From the NCBI RefSeq assembly GCF_000495855.1, contig NZ_AWGF01000004.1:1-64000 (forward strand): DNA of 64,000 nucleotides. The letters are read 5' to 3'. This stretch comes from Asticcacaulis sp. YBE204 (lineage in GTDB: Bacteria; Pseudomonadota; Alphaproteobacteria; Caulobacterales; Caulobacteraceae). A program made the translations under genes and the position numbers. Positions 37,240 through 47,204 of the stretch are shown here, one piece after another. Numbering within the stretch: the stretch's first letter is position 1; each line of letters opens with the position of its first letter. The notes under the pieces were generated by a model that saw nothing but the letters and a program-made list of their open reading frames with translations, was not told the DNA's origin and did no database searches.

Positions 37240-37350
37240 CCCCCTCTCCCCACTGGGGAGAGGGTTGGGGTGAGGGGGATAACCGTCGATGCGTGGGGCT
37301 CCCCCTCACCCGGCGCTGCGCGCCACCCTTTCCCCCAAGGGGCGAGGGGA
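37240..37350. repeat. GC-rich palindromic repeat, CCCCTCACCCGG type
   Basis: CCCCCTCTCCCCACTGGGGAGAGGG and GGGTGAGGGGG, mirrored by CCCCCTCACCCGG, a mini-hairpin GGCGCTGCGCGCC, and CCCAAGGGGCGAGGGG. It separates mccA from the upstream hydratase gene and gives the purine run 12 bases before the mccA ATG. Confidence 0.87.
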
Positions 37351-37365
37351 TTATTACAACATATC

Positions 37366-38142
37366 TCATTCCGCCCATCCTGGTTTCCGTTTTTCCAGAA
37401 ATGATGCGATCCCTTCGCGGCCTTCGTCGGACGCGCGGCGGGCAGCGATACGCGACGCCGTCAGGTCGAGCAGGGCCTCGTCGACTTCGCGTCCGCTGAC
37501 GTCGCGGATCAGCGCCTTGGCGTCGGCTACGGCTCCTGGTGCGGATTGCAAAAACGCCTCGATCAGCGGTTTGGTGGCGGCGTCGAGCGCGGGATTGATC
37601 TTGTGGATCAGACCGATGCGGCGGGCCTCATCCGCATCGAAGCGCTCGCCGGTCAGCATGTAGCGCCGCGCTGCCGAGACGCCGATCTTCGTCACTACGA
37701 ACGGTGAGATCGTCGCGGGCGTCAGGCCCAGCCGCACCTCGGTCAGGCCGAAGCGCGCATCCGGTGCGGCGACCACAATATCGCAGCACGCCGCCAGACC
37801 GACACCCCCACCGAGGCACATCCCATGGATCAGGCCGATCAGCGGCTTCGGACAGGTGTCGAGCGTGTTGAGCATCTGCGCCAGCTTCAGCGCGTCGGCG
37901 TGGTTCTCGGCCTCGGATCGCTCGGCGGCGCGCTTCATCCAGGTGAGGTCGCCCCCGGCGCAGAAGCTTTCACCGGCACCGGAAAGCACGACGACGCGCA
38001 CGGCGGGATTGTCGCACAGGACGGCAAAGGTCTGGCTCAGATCGGCAATCATCGCTTCGTCGAAGGCGTTGTGCCGGTCGGGTCGGTTCAGCGTGACACG
38101 GGCTATGCCCTGCGCGGAAATGTCGAGGGTCAGTGTGGACAT
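37366..38142 (-). CDS. liuC: Methylglutaconyl-CoA hydratase (enoyl-CoA hydratase family)
   Basis: 258-residue crotonase-fold hydratase that should convert 3-methylglutaconyl-CoA to HMG-CoA. Oxyanion-hole motifs ESFCAGGDLTWMKRAA (the LTWM variant is typical of this branch) and GMCLGGGVGLAACCD; TEVRLGLTPATISPFVV also matches LiuC/AtuE. ATG 38142 lies two bases beyond the mccB stop, with AGGATG overlapping that stop; a longer frame upstream would overlap mccB and is rejected. Position in the leu/isovalerate cluster fixes the assignment. Confidence 0.92.
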   Translation of the reverse strand: MSTLTLDISAQGIARVTLNRPDRHNAFDEAMIADLSQTFAVLCDNPAVRVVVLSGAGESFCAGGDLTWMKRAAERSEAENHADALKLAQMLNTLDTCPKPLIGLIHGMCLGGGVGLAACCDIVVAAPDARFGLTEVRLGLTPATISPFVVTKIGVSAARRYMLTGERFDADEARRIGLIHKINPALDAATKPLIEAFLQSAPGAVADAKALIRDVSGREVDEALLDLTASRIAARRASDEGREGIASFLEKRKPGWAE

Positions 38143-38144
38143 GG

Positions 38145-39749
38145 CTACATCCTGAACACGCCGAATTTCGTCGGCTCGATAGGGGCGTTCAATGCGGCGG
38201 ACAGGCCCAGGGCCAGCACCTTCCGCGTATCCGCCGGGTCGATCACGCCGTCGTCCCACAGCCGCGCCGAGGCGTAATAGGGATGCCCCTGCGCGTCGTA
38301 TGTTTCGCGGATCGGGGCCTTGAACGCCGCTTCGTCGTCCGCCGACCACGTGCCGCCTTTGGCCTCAATGCCGTCGCGTTTGACGGTGGCTAGCACATTG
38401 GCCGCCTGTTCGCCGCCCATGACCGAGATTCGCGCATTGGGCCACATCCACAGGAAACGCGGATCGAAGGCCCGGCCGCACATGCCGTAATTGCCCGCCC
38501 CGTACGAGCCGCCGAACACCACCGTCAGCTTCGGGACATTGGCGCAGGCAACGGCGGTGACCATCTTGGCCCCGTGGCGGGCGATGCCTTCATTTTCGTA
38601 CTTTTGCCCCACCATGAAGCCGGTGATATTTTGCAGGAAGACCAGCGGAATGCCGCGCTGACAGCACAGTTCGACGAAGTGCGCGCCCTTGACGGCGCTC
38701 TCGGAAAACAGCACGCCATTATTGGCGACGATCCCGACCGGCATGCCGTGAATATGGGCAAAACCGCAGATCAGGGTCTCACCGTAGAGCGCCTTGAATT
38801 CGTCGAAGTCCGAGCCGTCGACGAGGCGGGCGATGATTTCCCGCGCCTCGATCGGGACGCGTTTGTCGACCGGGATCAGGCCGTACAATTCGCGGGGGTC
38901 GTACAGCGGTTCGACGGGTTCGCGCAAAGCCAGCGCGTCCGGTTTGCGGCGGTTGAGATTGCGCACGATGCGCCGCGCGGTCATCAGGGCTTCGGCGTCG
39001 TTGGCCGCCAGATGATCGACCACACCGGACAGTTTCGCGTGGATATCGCCGCCGCCGAGGTCTTCGGACGAGACGACTTCGCCGGTGGCGGCCTTCACCA
39101 GCGGTGGGCCGGCGAGGAAGATGGTGCCCTGATTACGGACGATGATGCTCTCGTCCGACATGGCGGGAACGTAAGCTCCCCCAGCGGTACACGAGCCCAT
39201 CACCACGGCGATCTGCGGGATGCCGCGCGCCGACATCTGCGCCTGATTGAAGAAGATGCGCCCGAAGTCGTCCTTGTCGGGAAACACCTCGTCCTGATTG
39301 GGCAGGTTGGCGCCGCCGGAATCGACCAGATAGATGCAGGGCAGGCGATTGGTCTGGGCGATCTCCTGTGCGCGCAGGTGCTTCTTGACGGTCAGGGGGT
39401 AGTAGGTGCCGCCCTTTACCGTCGCGTCGTTGCAGACCACGACGCATTCGGTGCCCTCGATGCGCCCTATGCCGGTGACGATCCCGGCAGCAGGCACGGC
39501 ATCGTCATAGACCTCATGCGCCGCTAACGCCGACAGTTCGAGGAACGGTGAACCCGGATCGAGCAGGGCGTCGATGCGTTCGCGCGGCAGAAGTTTGCCG
39601 CGCGCTACGTGCTTTTGCCGCGCGGTTTCGGAGCCGCCGAACGCGATGGTCGCGGTCAGGGTGCGCAGGTCGGCGACCAGTCCACGCATGTGGGATGCGT
39701 TGGCGATGAACTCGGCGCTTTCCGTGTCGATCTGGCTGTTGAGGCGCAT
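38145..39749 (-). CDS. mccB: Methylcrotonyl-CoA carboxylase carboxyltransferase subunit
   Basis: 534 residues, the normal length. It transfers CO2 from carboxybiotin to 3-methylcrotonyl-CoA. N-terminal half: [52 protein letters not shown]-terminal half: [69 protein letters not shown]. These are diagnostic of MCC beta (not propionyl-CoA carboxylase). First gene of the minus-strand liu group (mccB-liuC-mccA-ivd-mvaB). AGGAAA precedes the ATG. A repeat and LysR gene lie upstream. Confidence 0.95.
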   Translation of the reverse strand: MRLNSQIDTESAEFIANASHMRGLVADLRTLTATIAFGGSETARQKHVARGKLLPRERIDALLDPGSPFLELSALAAHEVYDDAVPAAGIVTGIGRIEGTECVVVCNDATVKGGTYYPLTVKKHLRAQEIAQTNRLPCIYLVDSGGANLPNQDEVFPDKDDFGRIFFNQAQMSARGIPQIAVVMGSCTAGGAYVPAMSDESIIVRNQGTIFLAGPPLVKAATGEVVSSEDLGGGDIHAKLSGVVDHLAANDAEALMTARRIVRNLNRRKPDALALREPVEPLYDPRELYGLIPVDKRVPIEAREIIARLVDGSDFDEFKALYGETLICGFAHIHGMPVGIVANNGVLFSESAVKGAHFVELCCQRGIPLVFLQNITGFMVGQKYENEGIARHGAKMVTAVACANVPKLTVVFGGSYGAGNYGMCGRAFDPRFLWMWPNARISVMGGEQAANVLATVKRDGIEAKGGTWSADDEAAFKAPIRETYDAQGHPYYASARLWDDGVIDPADTRKVLALGLSAALNAPIEPTKFGVFRM

Positions 39750-39860
39750 TACAGGCGTTTCCTTTAAGGGAAGCCTACGCTTCGCTTGACCATTGGTAAA
39801 ATCGATAATAAAAATGAAGTGAATAGATATTGGCTATGAATGGATGCACACTTATTCATT

Positions 39861-40028
39861 CCTCCCTAGCTTTGCTGGGGAGGGGGACCGCGCCTGAAAG
39901 GCGTGGTGGTGGGGTGTCTTACTTTGCTTCAACGTCTGCTGTCGTCAGAAAGCAAGAACCCCCACCACCACATCTCATTCGCTTCGCGAACTCGTGCGGT
40001 CCCCCTCCCCAACAAGTTGGGGAGGTAT
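39861..40028. repeat. GC-rich palindromic repeat, GGGGAGGGGGACCGCG type
   Basis: CCTCCCTAGC...GGGGAGGGGGACCGCG...GGTGGTGGGGT on the left; CCCCCACCACC...CGCTTCGCG...GGTCCCCCTCCCC...GGGGAGG on the right. Nearly the same as 19692-19838. It occupies most of the divergent gap between mccB and the LysR gene. Confidence 0.87.
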
Positions 40029-40045
40029 AAGAACTGAGGCGCGTT

Positions 40046-40948
40046 TTGGAACCTTACCTTCTCCGTTACTTCCTCGCCGTCGTTGAAACCGGCTCCTTCA
40101 CCAAGGCCGCGGCGGCGTGTTTGATCACTCAGCCGTCGCTGTCGGCGGGGATAAAGCGGCTTGAGGAACAGCTCGGCGTCGCCCTGTTCGAGCGCAACAA
40201 CAAGCGCGTGTTCCTGACGTCTGCCGGGGCGCGGTTCCTGCCGCGCGCCAAGACGATCCTGCACGAATGCAATCTGGCGCTGGCCGAGCTCGCCGCGTCC
40301 GAACAGGCCAAGGTTTTGCGGCTGGGGGTGTTGCAGACCCTGCCGTCGGCATGGGTCTCAGGGCTGTTGAAAGGTTTTGCGGCAACGGGTGCGGAGGTGC
40401 GGTTCGACCTGTTCGACGGCACCGAACAGGAACTGCAAAACCGCTTCGATGAACGCGGGATAGATTACGCCCTGTCGATCCGCCGCGTCGATGATAAGGC
40501 CTCGATCCCACTCTATGACGAAGGCTATGTGCTGGCGGTTTCGGACACGCATCCGCTGGCCGGGGAGGCCTCCGTGCGCGGGGAGCAACTGGCCGATCAG
40601 CCGATGATCGTGCGCTCGCGCTGCGAGGTCCTGTCGGAAACCAGCCGCTATTTCACCGACCGCAATGTCAGGCCGCCGCTGGCCTATCGCACGGCAAACG
40701 ACGAGCGGGCATTGAGCATGGTCGCGGCAGGCGTTGGCGCGACGGTCATGCCGGAAAGCTTTGCCGCGCAAGGTGTGGCGAAGGTTGCGCTGGAAGGGTT
40801 TGCGCATCGGCGGACGATCGCCTTGTTCACGCCGCGCTATAGTCTGCCGGGGCATCTGACCGAGGCGGGGAAGATGTTTGAGGCCTTCCTCTTATCCCCT
40901 CTCCCCGTAGGGGCGAGGGTAACTAAGCGGCATCCCCATTGCATCTGA
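40046..40948 (+). CDS. LysR-family transcriptional regulator
   Basis: 300 residues. N-terminal winged HTH (LLRYFLAVVETGSFTKAAAA, then CLITQPSLSAGIKRLEEQLG), followed by a substrate-binding domain. The start is TTG at 40046, with GAGG about 8 bases before it; no ATG lies upstream in frame that keeps the family N-terminus (EPYLLRYF). It is divergent from mccB and so likely controls the liu genes or itself; the inducer is not known. Its last residues (SPLPVGARVTKRHPHCI) are read from a half-repeat starting at 40890, so the C-terminus has been rewritten. Confidence 0.9.
   Translation: MEPYLLRYFLAVVETGSFTKAAAACLITQPSLSAGIKRLEEQLGVALFERNNKRVFLTSAGARFLPRAKTILHECNLALAELAASEQAKVLRLGVLQTLPSAWVSGLLKGFAATGAEVRFDLFDGTEQELQNRFDERGIDYALSIRRVDDKASIPLYDEGYVLAVSDTHPLAGEASVRGEQLADQPMIVRSRCEVLSETSRYFTDRNVRPPLAYRTANDERALSMVAAGVGATVMPESFAAQGVAKVALEGFAHRRTIALFTPRYSLPGHLTEAGKMFEAFLLSPLPVGARVTKRHPHCI
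40890..40920. repeat. Half palindromic repeat inside the LysR gene end
   Basis: CCCCTCTCCCCGTAGGGGCGAGGG is a single module of the CCCCTCACCCGG repeat type. It lies within the 3' coding end of the LysR gene. Confidence 0.7.
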
Positions 40949-41018
40949 TCCCTCAAGCGAAGGCCGAGCGTTCCGTTGTGGGACGTTTGTGTGATCTTCA
41001 GCCAGCGGATTATCCACG

Positions 41019-42359
41019 ATGTTCGAATTCGGTCGCGAACTGAGGCGCATACTGGGTCAGAACGGGCGTCACGAGCCCGATATCAGCCTCTATGAGCTGA
41101 TGAATCTCGAACTCCTGATCAGTCAGGGGCGCGGCCTCGATATCGAAGGCGGCCGGGTCTCGACCAAGAACCGCTACGATCCGTACCTCGAATCGGCGCT
41201 GATCTGGCGCGAATATGCCCGCCGCACCGGCGATACCCTGGCCATGCGCAAGGCGACGACCGCCGCCGAAGCCGCCGGAAAAGCCGCCCGCACCGTCCCC
41301 GAAGCCGCACACGCCGCGCTGGTTCAGGCCGAAATCTGCGTGCTGGGCTACGACCTGTTCGAGACCGCCGAACTCTTGAAATCGGCGGAAACCCTGCTGG
41401 CCACGGGCCGTGCGGTGCTGGATAGCGAACCCGGCCTGATCGCCGCCTATACGCTCGCCGAGGGCCGGCTGGCGGCGCGTCTGGCCGTCCGGTCGGGCAT
41501 CGGCGAAGAACTGGAACCGGCGCTGCTGGCCATGGCGCATCTGGACCGCGCTATCGAGCGCTTCGACGCGCAGGTCCGCCTGACCAAGGCCGCCCGCGAC
41601 AAGATCAACGCCGCCGATGCCCGTATCGAGCGCGCCGATCTGCTGGTGCTGGTCGGGCTCGACCGGGGCGACAGCCGCCTGATCGGGGCGGTGATCCGCG
41701 ACCTCAGTGCGGTGAAGGCCCGCCTCGATCCGGACTACGAGCCGGTGACCTTCAGCCGCGTCTCGCAGCGACTGGCAATGGCGCATGTGTGGATGGGGCA
41801 GATCGACGGCGTACCGCAGATGATCTCCGAAGGCATTGCCGCCCTGACGCCGCAGGAAGAGCTGATGTTCTACGAGCATTCGCCGGTCGACTGGGTCGTC
41901 AATACGCATTCGCGGGCGCTGGCCTTGCAGTCTCTGGCCGAACTGATCAATGAGGACGGCCTGTCGGAGCAGGCGCTGAAGGCCTACGATCTGGCCTTGG
42001 CAAAGCCGCTGCAAAAGGAACTGAGCCTGCGGGCGCAGATCGTCAACAACCGTGCCGGCTGTCTGGCGCGCCGCGCCGAGCTGAAGGGCGATCTTGTCTC
42101 GCTGGACGCTGCCGAGACGGCGTTCAAAAGCGAACTGCGTCTGGTGAAACCTGATGAGGACCCGGTCGGCTGGGCGATCCTGCAAACCAATCTGGGGCGG
42201 CTTTACGTGGCGCGCGGCGACATTACCGGCTTTATGATGGAACGCGCCGAGGCCGCCTATGCCCTCGAAGCGGCGCAGGAAATCTTCGTCGAACACGGCC
42301 TGATGGCGCTGGCGGCGACGGCGGAAGAGAACCTCAGCCGCGTCCGCGCCGCCGGTTGA
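41019..42359 (+). CDS. Alpha-helical repeat (TPR-like) protein of unknown function
   Basis: 446 residues, cytoplasmic by lack of a signal, almost all helical, with Ala-rich helix pairs (WREYARRTGDTLAMRKATTA, AEAAGKAARTVPEAAHAALV, YAL EAAQEIFVEHGLMALA near the end) typical of TPR-like solenoids. I see no catalytic motif. Directly adjoins the bphP stop on the opposite strand (0 bases between). Function unknown; a scaffold role is the usual guess for such proteins. Confidence 0.75.
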   Translation: MFEFGRELRRILGQNGRHEPDISLYELMNLELLISQGRGLDIEGGRVSTKNRYDPYLESALIWREYARRTGDTLAMRKATTAAEAAGKAARTVPEAAHAALVQAEICVLGYDLFETAELLKSAETLLATGRAVLDSEPGLIAAYTLAEGRLAARLAVRSGIGEELEPALLAMAHLDRAIERFDAQVRLTKAARDKINAADARIERADLLVLVGLDRGDSRLIGAVIRDLSAVKARLDPDYEPVTFSRVSQRLAMAHVWMGQIDGVPQMISEGIAALTPQEELMFYEHSPVDWVVNTHSRALALQSLAELINEDGLSEQALKAYDLALAKPLQKELSLRAQIVNNRAGCLARRAELKGDLVSLDAAETAFKSELRLVKPDEDPVGWAILQTNLGRLYVARGDITGFMMERAEAAYALEAAQEIFVEHGLMALAATAEENLSRVRAAG

Positions 42360-45035
42360 TCATGCCGACAAAAGCTTGCCGATCAGATAGTCGAGCTGCG
42401 CCGCGCTGAACGGTTTTGACACATATTCGTCCATGCCCGCGTCGAGGCACTTCTGCCGGTCGCCGGTCAGGGCATTGGCGGTCACCCCGATGATCGGGAT
42501 CGCCTTGCCCTTGTCGCTGTCGCGGATACGGCGCGTCGCCTCGTAGCCGTCCATTTCCGGCATCTGAACATCCATCAGGATCAGGTCGAAGTCGGACGAG
42601 GTGACCGCTTCGACGGCTTCGCGCCCGTTGCGCGCCACCACGACCTCGAACCCTTGCGCTTCAAGCATGGCGGTGGCGACGATGATATTGCCCTCGTAAT
42701 CTTCGGCCAGCAGGATGCGACCGCGAGCGTCGTCACGGCGGTCGGGGACTTCGGCCTCAGGCGTCTCTTCGTCCGGCGCGGCGGCGGACGCCACGGCCCT
42801 GGCCGCGAAGCTGACGGTGAAGCGGCTGCCCATGCCTTCGCGACTCTGCACCGTGATGGTGCCGCCCATCAGCTCGGTCAGCTGTTTGGTGATGGCCAAC
42901 CCCAGTCCGGTGCCGCCGTAGCGGCGCGAAATGCTGGGGTCGGCCTGAGTGAATTTTTCAAAGATCTTGTCGGCCTGCTTGGTCGACATGCCGATGCCGG
43001 AATCGACGACGTCGAGGACGATGCGGCGCTGGCCCGTGCCGTCCGGCTCGCTCTTGACGAGGATATTGACGAAGCCCTCGTCGGTGAATTTCACCGCATT
43101 GCTGACCAGATTGGTGATGATCTGCTGCAAGCGCATCGGGTCGCCATAGATATCGAGCGTCGACCGTGGGGCGCTCTTGATATTGAGCATGATGTTCTTT
43201 TCGGCGGCGCGCACGCTCATGATCGAGCCGACCTCGGCGACGATATCGCCGACATTGACCGGCCTCGATTCGAGCACCAGTTCGTGGCTCTCGATCTTGG
43301 CGACATCGAGCAGGTCGTTGATCAGGTTGAGCAGCGAATCCGACGACAGGCGCAGGACGCTGAGGAGCTTTTTCTGCTTGTCGTCCAGCGGCGCGCCTCT
43401 GTCGAGCAGGGAGACGATGCCGATGATGGCGTTCATCGGCGTGCGCAGTTCGTGGCTCATATTGGCGAGAAACTCGCTCTTGGCGACATTGGCGTGTTCG
43501 GCGGTCAGGCGCTCGCCTTCCAGCACGACCTGCACGATGTTCTGCGCCGTTTCCATGTCGTCGCGCGTCCACGGCAGGCAGCGGTGCTGAACGGTTTCCT
43601 TCCACAGCTCGAAGGACGAGCGCGGCATCAGGCGGTAGCCGGCCTTGGTCTTGACCGAGGTCTTTTCCGGCGTGCCGGCCCAGCTCACCTGCTGCTGCTC
43701 GGAGCCGCGGAACCAGACGATATAGTCCTTCTTGGTCGTGCTGATCGGGGCGGCGAGGAAACCGCCTTTCAGGAAGGCCAGAGCGGGGACACCGGCGCAG
43801 GCGACATCGGCCTCCTGCGTCGAATAGGTGCCGCTGGTCTGGTCCTGCACCCAGTCGGCCAGGGCGTGGATCGTCTCTTCCGATGGCGTGTCGCCGAAGC
43901 GCAGCAGGCGTTTGCGCGTCATGACGGCCATACCGGTGGCGTTGAGCGCGCTGAGCGCCAGGGTCTGGCGGCCCTTGAGCAGTTCTTCGAGGTTGAAATC
44001 GGTCTTCAGTCCGGCGCTCAGGCGCTCGACGATCAGGTTGCGCCGTTCCTGCGCCTGACGGTCGCGCAGGCCCTCCATCGAGGAGAGCTGCGCCGAGAAG
44101 ATATGGCCCATGATTTCCGACACCATGCGCACGCGGTAAGGGACGTGGTAGCCGACATTGTGGTGACAGGCGACCAGCCCCCACAGCTTGCCGTCCTGAA
44201 TGATCGATACCGACATCGAAGCCGCGACGCCCATATTGGCCAGATACTGCACGTGGATCGGCGATACCGAGCGCAGGACGCTTAAGCTCATGTCGATCGG
44301 CTGATCGGTATCGGGGTGCAGCGGCGGGATGATCGGCACCGGTGCGTAGCTCACGTCGGCGATCTGACGGATATAGTTGGTCATGTAGAGCTTGCGCGCC
44401 TGCTCCGGGATATCGGAGGCGGGGAAGTGCAGGCCGCGATAGCTGGGCATGTATTCGGCCTTGGATTCGCCGACCACCTCGCCGTTCCAGTTCTCGTCGA
44501 AGCGGTAGAGCTTGACGCGGTCGAAGCCGGTCAGGTCGCGGATCTTGCCCGTCACGAAGTCGAACAGCTCCGGCAGGGTTGCGGCGTTGCGCAGGCCGAC
44601 CGCGAAATCGCGCAGTTCGTCGTAGAAGAAGTCGCGCACGATCGCCTTCTTGTCGTCGACGATTTCAAGCTCAAGGATGACATTGTCCCCGGCACGGTGC
44701 GCCACGGCATCGAACCACAGGTCGTCGATCCTGATGATCGTCGACTGGATCGGCATCAGACTGCGTTCGACGATGATGTGGTGGATCTGCTCGGCCTGTT
44801 CCTTGCCGATGATGTCCTCCAGTCGGCGATTGAGCACGCTTTCGACGGACGACTGCGGCAGCCAGGTCTGGACATTGCTCGATACCTGAATGACGCGGCG
44901 GTCGTCGCCTTCCAGCACGAACAGCATCCCGTAGGGCTGGATCGAGCCCGGAATGTGGATCGGTTCGCGGGCGCATTCCTTCAGCGCGTCTTCCAGCTCG
45001 GTCTCGCTGAGTTCGATGCGGGGCTCAAGCTTCAT
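42360..45035 (-). CDS. bphP: Bacteriophytochrome hybrid histidine kinase
   Basis: Red/far-red light sensor kinase, 891 residues. PAS domain first, with the biliverdin-binding Cys at about 21 ([18 protein letters not shown]). The GAF domain has [32 protein letters not shown] and [12 protein letters not shown], all chromophore-pocket signatures. A PHY domain follows, then HisKA with the phospho-His in [18 protein letters not shown], HATPase ([25 protein letters not shown]), and a C-terminal receiver domain with [16 protein letters not shown]. The carried receiver makes it a hybrid kinase whose partner is not nearby. ATG 45035 overlaps the bphO stop by 11 bases. Confidence 0.96.
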   Translation of the reverse strand: MKLEPRIELSETELEDALKECAREPIHIPGSIQPYGMLFVLEGDDRRVIQVSSNVQTWLPQSSVESVLNRRLEDIIGKEQAEQIHHIIVERSLMPIQSTIIRIDDLWFDAVAHRAGDNVILELEIVDDKKAIVRDFFYDELRDFAVGLRNAATLPELFDFVTGKIRDLTGFDRVKLYRFDENWNGEVVGESKAEYMPSYRGLHFPASDIPEQARKLYMTNYIRQIADVSYAPVPIIPPLHPDTDQPIDMSLSVLRSVSPIHVQYLANMGVAASMSVSIIQDGKLWGLVACHHNVGYHVPYRVRMVSEIMGHIFSAQLSSMEGLRDRQAQERRNLIVERLSAGLKTDFNLEELLKGRQTLALSALNATGMAVMTRKRLLRFGDTPSEETIHALADWVQDQTSGTYSTQEADVACAGVPALAFLKGGFLAAPISTTKKDYIVWFRGSEQQQVSWAGTPEKTSVKTKAGYRLMPRSSFELWKETVQHRCLPWTRDDMETAQNIVQVVLEGERLTAEHANVAKSEFLANMSHELRTPMNAIIGIVSLLDRGAPLDDKQKKLLSVLRLSSDSLLNLINDLLDVAKIESHELVLESRPVNVGDIVAEVGSIMSVRAAEKNIMLNIKSAPRSTLDIYGDPMRLQQIITNLVSNAVKFTDEGFVNILVKSEPDGTGQRRIVLDVVDSGIGMSTKQADKIFEKFTQADPSISRRYGGTGLGLAITKQLTELMGGTITVQSREGMGSRFTVSFAARAVASAAAPDEETPEAEVPDRRDDARGRILLAEDYEGNIIVATAMLEAQGFEVVVARNGREAVEAVTSSDFDLILMDVQMPEMDGYEATRRIRDSDKGKAIPIIGVTANALTGDRQKCLDAGMDEYVSKPFSAAQLDYLIGKLLSA

Positions 45036-45615
45036 GCAGGGTCTCTGTCGTCTGGAGGAGGGTCGTGTCGCAAAAATGGGCAATGGTCTCGAAGGCCGTG
45101 GCGGCGGCGGCGATGACCTCGTCGGCGGAGACCTTGGCAGCATGGTGGTCCAAGGCCGCGACGAAGCGCTTCCACTGCGGGCCGTTGTCGGTGCCGTACC
45201 CGGCGAAGAACCATTGGTCGACATGGGGTCTGAGGCCCAGTTGCCGCTCCAGATGCTTCGAGATGACGTGGCCGCCGAGCGTCGAGCCCTGCTTGGTATA
45301 GAGATAGCCAAGCCGTTTGGCGAGGCTATCGACCGGCGGATGATCGAAGGCGATCGTGCGGTGAGGGAGGCCCAGATGCCTCAGGTCGCGGCTCAGCCAG
45401 TCGAGGACCGGCGCATCGGGTACGTCGTCGGGCAGCGGAGTCGTCAAGGCCGCTTCGACGTGACGGTAGCAGGCCTCGAAGGCCTGAACGATGCGACCGA
45501 AGTCCGTGAGGGTCAGGGCCGGTCCGTCCGGCGACAGCCCGGCCAGCAGAGGATGCCGGTGCAGGGCGTCGTGCTGAGCGCGGGTATGGAGACGGAGGGC
45601 TTCGAGAAGACGCAT
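45025..45615 (-). CDS. bphO: Biliverdin-producing heme oxygenase
   Basis: 196-residue HemO/BphO-type heme oxygenase that makes biliverdin, the chromophore bound by the downstream phytochrome. The proximal His is in [13 protein letters not shown] near the N-terminus. [24 protein letters not shown] is split over the conserved distal helix (GYLY..GSTLGG). Its 3' end overlaps bphP by 11 bases. The pairing and overlap strongly support the role. Between 45616 and 45743 is a short AT-rich stretch likely to hold its promoter. Confidence 0.95.
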   Translation of the reverse strand: MRLLEALRLHTRAQHDALHRHPLLAGLSPDGPALTLTDFGRIVQAFEACYRHVEAALTTPLPDDVPDAPVLDWLSRDLRHLGLPHRTIAFDHPPVDSLAKRLGYLYTKQGSTLGGHVISKHLERQLGLRPHVDQWFFAGYGTDNGPQWKRFVAALDHHAAKVSADEVIAAAATAFETIAHFCDTTLLQTTETLHEA

Positions 45616-45743
45616 ACAGGGACCGGGCTCGGATTGTCGATAATGCCGCGGCTGACTGCGCGCATATTATATAAGGTTATGCCGCAAATATTATAAAGGA
45701 AAAATTAGGCAAGTGCGCCAAAGCGGATTTATGGCCTTTGCGT

Positions 45744-47030
45744 TTAGCTATTTGCCGCATTCCACGCCACATAGGCGTCCAGCGCCTTTTGCGGGTTGCG
45801 GCTGTACCAGGCATAGCCCTTTTTGCCCTGCTTTTCGACGTCGGCGACCGAGTCGTAGATGTTCTTTTCGCGGTCGCCGAAGATCGGTTTCAGCGTCTTC
45901 AGATCGAGATAGCGGCCCCAGATCGGCCTGGCGCCGGGCTTGTCGATAAAGCGGCGGGCGTCGATGGCCTCGACATACGTGAAGTCCATGTCGGGGATGG
46001 CGAGGCGTTGCAGGGTCGCGATACCGGTGTGGATGGCGGTTTTCAAGGCTGGCGACGGCGTCGATTGCTTCATCAGATAGAGCAACACCGCGCCGCTGTC
46101 GGTCGAGCTGAGCGACGGCATCTCGAAATTGCGCGCCGAACAGGGCGTCAGGGTCAGGGCGTCGTATTGCGGGGCCCAAAGCGTCGGCTGGCCGTCGATG
46201 ATCACCTGCGTTTTGAGGAAAACCGCCAGCGCCTTTTGTTCGGCGGCGGCCAATCGCGTCTGCAAATCCTTGGGCAGAAAGGCGAAATCGCCCTGACCGG
46301 TTCCGGCGTCGCCGACGATCGAGGCGACCGAAATCATGGCATTGTCGTTGAGCGTCAGGGCGTCGTGGTAGCCGCCTTCGACCGGCCACACCTGCGGCCA
46401 GCCGCCATTGGGGAACTGTGCCTCAAGGAACCAGTTGAGGCCGCGAATGGCGGCGGCTTGCGCGGCCTTGTCGCCGGTCGCGGTGGCGACGCGAGCCAGA
46501 AACCGCGTCTCCATGATCGTGGCGCCATTGTCGGTGGTCCCGACATAGTGCCACTTCGGATCGGCGGGGATGTCGAAATCGCCGGCCGGTTTGACCGGTT
46601 CTTCGCCGATGACATAGGCCTGACCGCGCTGACGCGGCGGAGCGTTGCGCGGCTGGTTCTTACCCCAGCCGCCGGCGGGGGTCTGGAAGCTGAGGATATT
46701 GGCGGTGACGATCTTCGCTTCGTCGGAGGCGTACCACGCGTCGGGTTTATCCAGCGGCATGGTCGGCTTGCCGTTGCCGTCCTTGGGGTCGGCAGGGAAT
46801 TCTTTGAGCCCGGTGCGCTCGGCGCGCAAGGCGGCCTTGTCCGCTGCCATTTGGGCCGCCGAGCGCTTGAGATAGGCCGTCCATGCCGCCCGCTCGGCCG
46901 CAGGCAGTTTGGCGATGCGTTCGGCGCTCAACGGCAGGAACGGCGTATTGGTGCCGATTTTCGCCGCCTGCGCCGCGACCGGCAGAAGGGGCATCAGCGC
47001 AAGGCTGGCGAGCAGATGGCGGCGGTTCAT
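45744..47030 (-). CDS. Pectate lyase (PelA/PL10 type)
   Basis: Secreted polysaccharide lyase that cleaves polygalacturonate by beta-elimination. 428 residues: signal peptide about 1-22 (MNRRHLLASLALMPLLPVA), then TPAGGWGKNQPR, TTDNGATIMETRFLARV, NGGWPQVWPVEGGYHDALTL and KPIWGRYLDLKTLKPIFGDR-like C-terminus. These match family PL10. ATG 47030 with AGGGAA upstream was chosen. It suggests a plant-associated or soil lifestyle, in line with the large TonB receptor, although the two are not linked here. Confidence 0.92.
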   Translation of the reverse strand: MNRRHLLASLALMPLLPVAAQAAKIGTNTPFLPLSAERIAKLPAAERAAWTAYLKRSAAQMAADKAALRAERTGLKEFPADPKDGNGKPTMPLDKPDAWYASDEAKIVTANILSFQTPAGGWGKNQPRNAPPRQRGQAYVIGEEPVKPAGDFDIPADPKWHYVGTTDNGATIMETRFLARVATATGDKAAQAAAIRGLNWFLEAQFPNGGWPQVWPVEGGYHDALTLNDNAMISVASIVGDAGTGQGDFAFLPKDLQTRLAAAEQKALAVFLKTQVIIDGQPTLWAPQYDALTLTPCSARNFEMPSLSSTDSGAVLLYLMKQSTPSPALKTAIHTGIATLQRLAIPDMDFTYVEAIDARRFIDKPGARPIWGRYLDLKTLKPIFGDREKNIYDSVADVEKQGKKGYAWYSRNPQKALDAYVAWNAANS

Positions 47031-47204
47031 GGCGTTTTCCCTGAGTATTTTGATTTTTGCTATAGGTAGCATTACGCAGCGCAAAAGAAAATCCGTCCAT
47101 GAAAATTGATTTCACCCCTGAATTTGTGCCTTTTTAAAGGATGGTTGCCAAAGAAAACAGTTCGGCATAGCCTCGCGCCTGTTCAATCAGGGTTGGGAGC
47201 CACC

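Noticed and set aside
42654-44285. A 543-codon plus-strand frame antisense to bphP
   Set aside because: Composition typical of antisense GC-rich frames; bphP motifs on the minus strand are unambiguous.
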